A DNA stretch of 30,532 bases, taken from contig JAGQOI010000515.1 of the NCBI GenBank assembly GCA_020427625.1, positions 1 to 30,532 on the forward strand. The letters are read 5' to 3'. Shown piece after piece: positions 14,490 through 21,454 of the stretch. The stretch is from Phycisphaerales bacterium. Its GTDB lineage: Bacteria; Planctomycetota; Phycisphaerae; Phycisphaerales; SM1A02. The stretch's first letter is position 1, and every line of letters starts with the position of its first letter. A program made the position numbers and the translations under genes. The notes beneath the pieces were generated by a model. It had not been told where the DNA came from. It saw only the letters and a list, made by a program, of their open reading frames with translations, and did not search any database.

Positions 14490-14903
14490 TCAGACCGTGA
14501 TCGGCAGGACGAACCAGGCGACCGCGACGACGATGACGATGCTCACGAGCGCACAGACGAGCAGCGCGGTGCGGGCCTTCGGCTGGCCGTGACAGGCGCG
14601 CAGCGACCGACCGCCCTTCGTGCCGAAGCCCGCGAACCGCAGGGGGATGCGGGCGAGGGCTTCCTTCCAGTTCGCCTGGTGGTCGCCGGCGTAGGCGCGC
14701 CAGGCGTAGAAGTTGACGAGCACCGCCGCGGCGGCGACGAGCCCGACGATCCCCGCCCGGACCTGCGTCTGGACGAGGAGTCCCCAGATGAACAGCGCGA
14801 AGAGCCCGATCATCGTGAGACCGAGGTACACGACGCCGTCGTTGACGGTTCGGACGGGCGCGGGGGCGTGCGCGGCCTTGCGGGATCGGGCTTTGGTGGT
14901 CAT
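14490..14903 (-). CDS. Hypothetical three-helix membrane protein
   Basis: A 137-residue protein of unknown function with likely membrane helices at about 24-43, 50-68 and 112-133. The loop between the second and third (YAGDHQANWKEALARIPLRFAGFGTKGGR) is basic and amphipathic. The N-terminus is strongly basic (TTKARSRKAAHA). Its ATG overlaps the stop of the 96-residue gene (ATGA, 14900-14903), so the two are made together and may act together. I do not recognise the family. Confidence 0.7.
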   Translation of the reverse strand: MTTKARSRKAAHAPAPVRTVNDGVVYLGLTMIGLFALFIWGLLVQTQVRAGIVGLVAAAAVLVNFYAWRAYAGDHQANWKEALARIPLRFAGFGTKGGRSLRACHGQPKARTALLVCALVSIVIVVAVAWFVLPITV

Positions 14904-15190
14904 GTGATGCTGACGGAGACGGCGGGCCGGGCGACGCGGGTGCGTCGGGGGGGATCACGTCGGGCGGCGGGGGCGGTCTCGTCGAGTTGCGCGATCATCG
15001 CCTCGGTCTGGGCGATGGCGACATCGAGGGAACTCCGGCCGGTGGCGTGCTTGTAGGGGTCGACGGTCTGGCGTTCGGCGTGGCGCGCGATGCATTCCTC
15101 GCGGGCCGCGATGAGTTGTCGGAGCACCGCGACGGCCTGGAGCCGCAGATCGGCGGCTCGGTCGGTGTCGCGGGGGAAGTCGATCGACAT
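14900..15190 (-). CDS. Small hypothetical cytoplasmic protein
   Basis: A 96-residue protein of unknown function. The first 75 residues are predicted helical and charged (DTDRAADLRLQAVAVLRQLIAAREECIARH...SSLDVAIAQTEAMIAQLDE), resembling a two-helix hairpin or short coiled coil. The tail (RRDPPRRTRVARP) is basic and proline-rich. ATG 15190 is chosen because AAAGGA lies 7 bases upstream; the longer reading from 15265 has no such site. The stop overlaps the start of the membrane protein that follows. The 174 bases upstream hold no other gene. Confidence 0.65.
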   Translation of the reverse strand: MSIDFPRDTDRAADLRLQAVAVLRQLIAAREECIARHAERQTVDPYKHATGRSSLDVAIAQTEAMIAQLDETAPAARRDPPRRTRVARPAVSVSIT

Positions 15191-15364
15191 GGCAGGGTCC
15201 TTTCGAGCCGGCGGCGCGACGATCGTGGACGCGCGGACGCGGGCTGCACCCAAGACACAGATCACGTGAGACGCCCCCCATTGTCGAACGCGGAGCGCCG
15301 ATCTGCAAGCCGCCCATCCCTGGGGACGGCTCGGCGGGTGCGGCTCGGGAGGATTCCGACGCGT

Positions 15365-16825
15365 CTACGCGGCGACGGGCTCGACCATCTCCGGCAGCAG
15401 GTGCCGGATCGTGACGGCGACCTCCGTCGCATCGCGGGACCGTCGGGACGGCTCCAGCGCCTGCACGATCTCTTCGATATATCGGTGATCCGGGCGGGAA
15501 AGGACCCAGATATTGATGTCCGGATGACGCGTCCGCTGCATGCACTCGGCGTCGAACGCGAGCTTCTCGTGCAGCTTCTCGCCCGGACGTGCCCCGGTGA
15601 ACACCACCCGAACAACCCCCGACGGCACGTCCGGCGACGAGCCGCCGTCACCGATCACGGATTCCAGACCGTGCATCCGAATGAACCGCTCGGCGAGATC
15701 GACGATCCGCAGCGGCTCGCCCATGTCGAGCACGAAGACCTCGGCGGAACGACACGCGGGATCGACGAGGGCGGCCGACTGGATGACGAGGGCCGCGGCT
15801 TCGGGGATGGACATGAAGTACCGCGTCATGCCCGGATGGGTGACTGTGATGGGCCCGCCGTCGCGCAACTGTCGGGCCCAGGTTTCGAGGACGCTGCCGG
15901 AAGACCCGAGGACGTTGCCGAACCGGACCATGCTGTAGCACGTGTCCGAACGTCCGTTGAGATCCTGGATGTAGAGCTCGGCGAGGCGCTTCGTCGCGCC
16001 CATGATCGAACTCGGGTGGACGGCCTTGTCGGTGCTCACCATGACGAAGCGGTCGACGCCGGTCGCGTCCGCGGCATCGGCGACCGAGCGCGTGCCGAAC
16101 AGGTTGTTGTCGACGGCGGCGCCGGGATGGTCCTCCATCATGGGCACGTGCTTGTGAGCCGCGGCGTGAAAGACCACGTCCGGCCTCAGCGTCTCGAACC
16201 ACGCGAGGGTCGCCTCGGCGTCGACGATGTCGTGAAGCAGGGCGCGTCGGTCGAGGTGCGGGTGTCGGCGAGCGATCTGTCGGTCGATCTCGAACAGCGC
16301 GTTCTCCGAGCGATCGACGAGGGTGAGATGCGACGGGCCGAACCGCGAGACGATGCGGCTGAGTTCGCTGCCGATCGAGCCGCCCGCGCCGGTGACCATG
16401 ACGCGTCGGCCGGCGATGACGGCGCGGACGGCCGCCTCGTCGATCCGGCGGGCCGGGCGCCCGATGAGTTGGGTGAGGTCGAGATCGATCTGCGTGCGCG
16501 GGCCGATGCCCGCGATCTGGTCTTCGAGGGTCGGCATGAACCGATCGGGCACGCCGAGTCGGCGGAGACGGGTGCGGATCGCGGCGACGAGGTCGGGCAT
16601 CGTCGCGGGCAGCGAGACGAGGGCGAGGTCGGGCCGGCGCCGGGCGATGACGGCTTCGAGGTCGTCGAGCGCGCCGAGGACGGGCAGGTCGGCCGCGCCG
16701 TCGGCCGCCTCGGCATCGACGAGGATGCATCCGAGCATGATCGGCGGCGTGTCGAGCAGGTCGAGTTGTCGGGCCAGTCGCCGGCAGGTGGCGGGCTGGC
16801 CGATCATCACGGCGGTCGGCGGCAT
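15365..16825 (-). CDS. Soluble nucleotide-sugar 4,6-dehydratase, PglF/WbpM/CapD-like
   Basis: These enzymes convert UDP-GlcNAc to its 4-keto-6-deoxy derivative, the entry to bacillosamine, legionaminic acid and related sugars. The 486 residues begin with a CoA-binding-like Rossmann domain (to about 115), then the SDR domain with the NAD loop VTGAGGSIGSELS (about 143-155), STDKAVHPSSIMGATKR with Thr-Asp-Lys and a MxxxK in place of YxxxK, as in PglF and WbpM, and VRFGNVLGSSGSV. Family members are usually 600 or more residues with four N-terminal membrane helices; these are absent here. ATG 16825 is chosen because GAGGAG lies 6 bases upstream; ATG 16852 would add nine residues. It fits the glycan genes around it and could supply the amidated sugar. 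Confidence 0.85.
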   Translation of the reverse strand: MPPTAVMIGQPATCRRLARQLDLLDTPPIMLGCILVDAEAADGAADLPVLGALDDLEAVIARRRPDLALVSLPATMPDLVAAIRTRLRRLGVPDRFMPTLEDQIAGIGPRTQIDLDLTQLIGRPARRIDEAAVRAVIAGRRVMVTGAGGSIGSELSRIVSRFGPSHLTLVDRSENALFEIDRQIARRHPHLDRRALLHDIVDAEATLAWFETLRPDVVFHAAAHKHVPMMEDHPGAAVDNNLFGTRSVADAADATGVDRFVMVSTDKAVHPSSIMGATKRLAELYIQDLNGRSDTCYSMVRFGNVLGSSGSVLETWARQLRDGGPITVTHPGMTRYFMSIPEAAALVIQSAALVDPACRSAEVFVLDMGEPLRIVDLAERFIRMHGLESVIGDGGSSPDVPSGVVRVVFTGARPGEKLHEKLAFDAECMQRTRHPDINIWVLSRPDHRYIEEIVQALEPSRRSRDATEVAVTIRHLLPEMVEPVAA

Positions 16826-16948
16826 CGTGGACTCCTCGGTTCCGTGATTCATCGTTGGGTGCCCGCGGCGACGAGACCACTCCGAACCGGAGTCGTCGAT
16901 CGCCGGTGGCTCTGTCGGAGCATTATCGACCGGAGGGGGAGGGTGGAA

Positions 16949-17974
16949 TCAGTCGGTCCGGACGGTCGGCGACCGATCGAGGAGTCCGATGCCGATGGAG
17001 GTCGCCAGGCCGAGTCCGACGAGTCCGAGCGCGCTCGCGATCTGGAGGCCGCTCGGCGCAAAGACGGCCGTCGGCCAGTCCTCCATCTTCACGGCATCGA
17101 CGTCGGCCTCGGTCCGGAGGATGACGCCCTTCACGGGTTGCCCGATCTCGGGTCGCACCGGTGCGCGAAACGGCCACAGGCCGGCGACGGCGCCGATGAG
17201 GAGGCCGAGCAGGACGCCGAGCGTCGCCTGGGGATAGCGCCGCAGGCAGAACTTCATGATGACGCTCACGCCGACGACGCCCGTGACGACGCCGAGACCG
17301 AACGGGACGCACGTCCCGAGCGCGCCCATGATCGCGGCCCCGTCCCCGGCGATGAGGCCCTGCTTGAAGGCGTCGATCGCGCCGAGGATGACGACGTACT
17401 GGCCGAGAATGAGCAGGAGATAGCTGCCGGAAACGCCGGGCAGGATCATCGCCGCGCCCGCGGCCGCGCCGGCGACGACGAGCATCACGGTTCCCGCCGC
17501 CGCCCCACCGCCGCCGGTCCCGGCGCCGGCGGTCTGGACGATGGCGAGCCCGACCATGACGGCCGCGCCGACGACGGCGCCGACGATCCCGGCGACCCGG
17601 ATGGGTCGGAGTCGCTTGTGGATGAGGGGGACGCCGCCGAGGGTGAGCCCGATGAACAGGCTGTACATGACCCACTGGTGCTCGACGACGAGCGACTTGA
17701 AGGTTGCGGCGAGGGTGACGATGGAGAGTCCGGCGGCGAGGACGACGGTCCCGACGAGGACGACGGAGCGGAGTCGGAAGCGGAACGTGAAGAGTTCGGC
17801 GACGCCGCCGATGAAGGCGGGATAGATGCCGGACGCGAGCAGCATGGTGCCGCCTGAGATGCCGGGGACGAGGTTGGCGAGTCCCATGAGCACGCCGCCG
17901 ATGCCGCCACGGGCGACGACGCGTCCGATCGGCGCGTCCGCTGCGGGCGTCGGATCGGGTCGATCGGGGGTCAC
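16949..17974 (-). CDS. DUF368 membrane protein, polyprenyl-phosphate transporter (PopT) family
   Basis: A 341-residue membrane protein with about eight to ten helices. Two copies of the family signature are visible: GIGGVLMGLANLVPGISGGTML near 24-45 and AAGAAMILPGVSGSYLLLILGQYV near 175-198, which form the inverted-repeat re-entrant core. DUF368 proteins are known in other bacteria to return undecaprenyl phosphate across the membrane so the lipid carrier can be reused. That role here is inference from the family. It lies upstream of the dehydratase (123-base gap) and divergent from galE, consistent with glycan export. The start is GTG 17974. Confidence 0.82.
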   Translation of the reverse strand: MTPDRPDPTPAADAPIGRVVARGGIGGVLMGLANLVPGISGGTMLLASGIYPAFIGGVAELFTFRFRLRSVVLVGTVVLAAGLSIVTLAATFKSLVVEHQWVMYSLFIGLTLGGVPLIHKRLRPIRVAGIVGAVVGAAVMVGLAIVQTAGAGTGGGGAAAGTVMLVVAGAAAGAAMILPGVSGSYLLLILGQYVVILGAIDAFKQGLIAGDGAAIMGALGTCVPFGLGVVTGVVGVSVIMKFCLRRYPQATLGVLLGLLIGAVAGLWPFRAPVRPEIGQPVKGVILRTEADVDAVKMEDWPTAVFAPSGLQIASALGLVGLGLATSIGIGLLDRSPTVRTD

Positions 17975-18087
17975 GTCGGGTCGCTCCGAGGGGGTTCGAC
18001 GGGGGTCGACGGGGGTTCGACGAGGGTCGGGATCGGGTGAGGGGAGGCGTGGTCCTCAACGGAATCGGCCGCGCGGCACGATACCAG

Positions 18088-18112
18088 TATTCTGAATCGA
18101 CCGATATCGGTC
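18088..18112 (+). promoter_or_regulatory. Candidate galE promoter element and 14-base palindrome
   Basis: TATTCT at 18088-18093 is a possible -10 box. Just downstream, GACCGATATCGGTC (18099-18112) is a perfect 14-base palindrome covering the expected transcription start, about 45 bases before galE. The palindrome is seen; a repressor site is inference. No convincing -35 box is seen. The gap from 17975 to 18156 also serves the divergent DUF368 gene. Confidence 0.3.
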
Positions 18113-18156
18113 CGGAGGCGATCCGCGCCGGGTCGTCGGACGGTGAAGGAGCAGGC

Positions 18157-19182
18157 ATGAACGTCTTGGTCACCGGCGGCGCCGGGTTCATCGGGTCGCA
18201 CGCGATCCTCCGTCTCATGGAGGATGGTCACACGGTCACGAGCATCGACGATTTCTCCCGCGGCAACCGCGGCGCAATTGCTGCGCTGCGCGCCGTGGGG
18301 CCGTTCGAATTCGTCGAGGGCGACGTCGGCGACCGCGCCCTGATGGCGACGCTCATGCGGGACCGCGGGATCGACCTCGTCATGCACTTCGCCGCGAAGG
18401 CCTACGTCGGCGAGTCGATGGACATTCCGCTCACCTACTACGCGACGAACACCTCCGCCTCGATCGCCCTGCTCCAGGCGATGGACGACGCGGGCGTTGA
18501 ACGGATCGTGTTCTCCAGCACGTGCGCCTCGTACGGCGAGCCGCCGGCGGACCGCGTGCCGATCCGCGAGGACTGCCCGCAGCGTCCGATCAACCCGTAC
18601 GGCTACTCGAAGTGGTTTGTCGAGCGCGTGCTGTTCGATCACGGTCGCGCGAAGCGCGAGGCCGGCCGGCCGTTCGGCTTCGCGTGCCTGCGGTACTTCA
18701 ACGTCGCGGGCAACGACCAGAAGTCCCGGCTGGGCGAGGACCATCGGCCGGAGACGCACCTCATCCCGATCTGCCTGGAGGCCGCGCTGGGCCATCGGAA
18801 GTCGATCACGGTCTTCGGCACGGACTACGCGACGCCGGACGGCACGTGCATCCGCGACTACGTGCACGTGTCGGACCTGATCGACGCGCACATCACGGTG
18901 ATGTCGGCGCTGGGCCCGGGGGACGAGCGGACGTACAACATCGGGATCGGCGACGGCAGTTCGGTGCGGGAGGTGATCGAGGCGACGCGCGACGTGACGG
19001 GGCGCGCGTTCGAGGTCATCGAGGGTCCGCGTCGGGCGGGCGATCCCCCGATGCTGTACGCGGATTCGTCGAAGATCCGCGACGAACTCGGGTGGGTCGC
19101 GAAGCACACCGACCTCCGGGGGATCATCGACGACGCGTGGCGCTGGCGCCAGGTCCATCCGCACGGGTACGGCGAGCAGTAG
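18157..19182 (+). CDS. galE: UDP-glucose 4-epimerase
   Basis: GalE interconverts UDP-glucose and UDP-galactose, and in some bacteria the N-acetyl forms, with bound NAD. The 341 residues show the dinucleotide loop VTGGAGFIGSH (5-15), HFAAKAYVGESM, the catalytic SSTCASYG and YGYSKWFVE (YxxxK), LRYFNVAGND and CIRDYVHVSDLIDAH. ATG 18157 is supported by GGAG at 5 bases and by the family N-terminus. It is the first plus-strand gene of the glycan region and precedes the large glycosyltransferase by 99 bases. Other extended SDR 4-epimerases share these motifs, so substrate choice is not certain. Confidence 0.9.
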   Translation: MNVLVTGGAGFIGSHAILRLMEDGHTVTSIDDFSRGNRGAIAALRAVGPFEFVEGDVGDRALMATLMRDRGIDLVMHFAAKAYVGESMDIPLTYYATNTSASIALLQAMDDAGVERIVFSSTCASYGEPPADRVPIREDCPQRPINPYGYSKWFVERVLFDHGRAKREAGRPFGFACLRYFNVAGNDQKSRLGEDHRPETHLIPICLEAALGHRKSITVFGTDYATPDGTCIRDYVHVSDLIDAHITVMSALGPGDERTYNIGIGDGSSVREVIEATRDVTGRAFEVIEGPRRAGDPPMLYADSSKIRDELGWVAKHTDLRGIIDDAWRWRQVHPHGYGEQ

Positions 19183-19281
19183 GCCGCGCCGACCAAGTCT
19201 CGAAGCACGGCGCCCGATCGGGCCGACATTGAGCAATGGCCTCGCGGCACGCCGTCGCCCGGTCCGAAGGACCCGTTCCGC

Positions 19282-21450
19282 ATGACGATCGCGACCGCAC
19301 CGATCTCCGTCGTTCCGGCGCTTGCCGAGGCGTATCGCTTCGCGGACTTCGCCCTGAAGCAGATCGCCGCGACGGGCGCGACGACGTCGCTCGCGCTCCC
19401 GGTCCTCCAGTCGCTCGCGACGCTCGGGCTCGGCGGACCCGCCCGCGAGCTGCTGCGCGAGCTTGATGCCGCGCTGCCCGCCGATCTCGACCGCGCCGGC
19501 CTCCGTCGTCAGCTCTCGGAGGTCCCCATCGGGCGCGTGCCCGCCGACGGGCTGCGCGGGACCGTCGAACGTCAGCTCGATCACGCGGCGACGATCGATC
19601 ACCCGCTGGCGGCTCACCGCGATGCGATTCTCGACACGCTCCGCACGCACCAGGTGTTCCGCAGCGTCGACGGCCGTCACCACCTCTCGATCCGCGAGCC
19701 GGGCGCTCTCCGACAGTGGGTGCCGGGGCTGACGGACTTCCGTTCGCTCGAGACCGTCGCGATCACGAACGACCCGGCCAGTCGCGGCCTGCTCCTGCTC
19801 GGCGTCGCGCCGCGCGATTTCGTCGAGCGGGCGCTCCGCGAGACGCTGCGCGCCGTGGGTCCGCAGATGCCGGTCTACATCGTCGAGCCCGACCTCGCGC
19901 GGGTGATGATCTGGCTCGCGAGCGGCGATCGCCGGGCGGCGCTCGACTCGACGCGCGTGCTCATGTTCGTCGGACCGGATGCCGCGGAACACCTCCTGCG
20001 GGCGCTCGACGAACGGGACGACCTGGAGATTCCGACGGCGCGGATCGACACGGGCGGCCATGCGGCGCTCGCGGAGCGGCTCGACGGTCCGGTGATCGCG
20101 CAGCACGACGTGCGCGGCGAGCGGTTCCGCGCGAACCTCGTCACGATCGCGTCCGTGACGCGCGGGCGTCGTCCGGTCGACTGGGCGGATCGCCTGCGGC
20201 CCGGCGCGACGATCCTCGGCTTCACCTCGCGCCATACGACGATGCTCCAGTATTCCATGCGCGATCTCGGCGCGGCCTTCACGGCGCTGGGCTACGACTT
20301 CCGCCTCATGATCGAGCCGGACGACCACAGCCAGGCGAACGCGGCGACGGTGACGCGGGCCGTCATCGACGCCGACCCGGCGCTCGTCGTGATGATCAAC
20401 CACCTGCGCTCCGAACAGGCGGAGGTGTGGGACGCCTATCCCGTGCTGACCTGGGTGCAGGATCCGATGCCGAATCTCCTGTGCCGCGCGGCGGGCGAGG
20501 CGATCCGCTGGAACGACGTCGTGTGCGGCTACTACGGCGAGCAGTGCACGACGCAGTTCGGCTATCCGGAATCGAGTTTCGTGTCGGTGCCGTTCTTTCC
20601 GATGTCGAGTCGCGTCTTCCACGACGCGGCCCTCACCGCGTCCGAGGCGTCGCGGTTCGACTGCGACATCATGTACGCCGGGCACTTCTCGAGTCCGCCC
20701 GAGCTGCTCATGGACGAGATGATCAAGGTGCAGGGCGAGCGTCTGCGCCCGCTGCTCGCGGGCATGCTCGCGGAGGTTCGCGCGCTGCACGCGTCGGGCG
20801 GACATCCGTCGTACGCCGACGCGGATGCGATCGTGCGTCGTCACGAACGCGCGTCGAACCTCGCGCTGACCGACACCGAGCGGACGGGACTGGTCATGTA
20901 CTTCGTCTTCCGCGCGTTCGACGTGTGGTTCCGCACGCAGTCGCTGGAGTGGGTCGGTCGCTGGGCGAAGGGGACCGGGCGACGGTTCCGCCTGTACGGT
21001 CGCGGATGGGAGCGGCATCCCACGCTCGGCCCGTGGGCGCAGGGACCGATCGCGCACGGCGACGATCTCCGTCGCGCGTACCGCGGCGCGACCCTCACGC
21101 TCCAGACCATCGCGTCGGGGCTCTGGCACCAGCGCACGTTCGAGGCGCTCGCGAGCGGGTCCACGGTGCTCGCGCGATACTCGCCGTTCGACTACGACTT
21201 CCGATCTCGCGAGGCGTTCCGCGCCGATCCCGCGCCGCAGGCGGTCGCCCGCTCCCTGCCGCACGTCGATCGCATCGTCTTCGGCGACGAAGCGGAGTTC
21301 CGATCCCGCGCCGACGCCCTGCTCGACGATGCGACCGAGCGCCGGACGATCCGCGACGACATGGCCGCGGTCGTGCACCGGACGCTGACCTACGACGCGG
21401 TGCTGCCCGGGATCATCGACCGGATCCGGTCGCGCCTGCGCGAGGGTTGA
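19282..21450 (+). CDS. Large glycosyltransferase, CgeB-like C-terminal GT-B domain
   Basis: A 722-residue cytoplasmic protein. Residues 155-240 (VAITNDPASRGLLLLGVAP...IYIVEPDLARVMIWLA type) resemble the Rossmann-like domain found at the start of Maf-type flagellin-glycosylation proteins. From about 308 (GATILGFTSRHTTMLQYSMRDLGAAF) the protein follows the DUF3880/CgeB layout, with PALVVMINHLRSEQAEVWDAYPVLTWVQDPMPN, then a C-terminal nucleotide-sugar-binding half (FRLYGRGWERHPTLGPWAQG...HGDDLRRAYRGATLTLQT...WHQRTFEALASGSTVLA, about 572-635), with the EALASG motif of group 1 transferases. The acceptor is unknown; surface glycan or protein glycosylation is likely. ATG 19282 has GAAGGA about 10 bases upstream. 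It ends 4 bases from the converging AsnB-like gene. Confidence 0.75.
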   Translation: MTIATAPISVVPALAEAYRFADFALKQIAATGATTSLALPVLQSLATLGLGGPARELLRELDAALPADLDRAGLRRQLSEVPIGRVPADGLRGTVERQLDHAATIDHPLAAHRDAILDTLRTHQVFRSVDGRHHLSIREPGALRQWVPGLTDFRSLETVAITNDPASRGLLLLGVAPRDFVERALRETLRAVGPQMPVYIVEPDLARVMIWLASGDRRAALDSTRVLMFVGPDAAEHLLRALDERDDLEIPTARIDTGGHAALAERLDGPVIAQHDVRGERFRANLVTIASVTRGRRPVDWADRLRPGATILGFTSRHTTMLQYSMRDLGAAFTALGYDFRLMIEPDDHSQANAATVTRAVIDADPALVVMINHLRSEQAEVWDAYPVLTWVQDPMPNLLCRAAGEAIRWNDVVCGYYGEQCTTQFGYPESSFVSVPFFPMSSRVFHDAALTASEASRFDCDIMYAGHFSSPPELLMDEMIKVQGERLRPLLAGMLAEVRALHASGGHPSYADADAIVRRHERASNLALTDTERTGLVMYFVFRAFDVWFRTQSLEWVGRWAKGTGRRFRLYGRGWERHPTLGPWAQGPIAHGDDLRRAYRGATLTLQTIASGLWHQRTFEALASGSTVLARYSPFDYDFRSREAFRADPAPQAVARSLPHVDRIVFGDEAEFRSRADALLDDATERRTIRDDMAAVVHRTLTYDAVLPGIIDRIRSRLREG

Positions 21451-21454
21451 TCGA

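Noticed and set aside
14987..17857. A very long open frame (over 900 codons) on the plus strand across the dehydratase and DUF368 genes
   Set aside because: It is antisense to genes with clear catalytic and family motifs, and its translation is a compositionally biased run of Asp, Glu, Arg and Gly with no recognisable domain. High GC content makes such frames common.
19212..19223. GCCCGATCGGGC, a 12-base palindrome between galE and the glycosyltransferase gene
   Set aside because: Short GC-rich palindromes around CGATCG are frequent by chance in this base composition, there is no T-run for a terminator and no promoter beside it.
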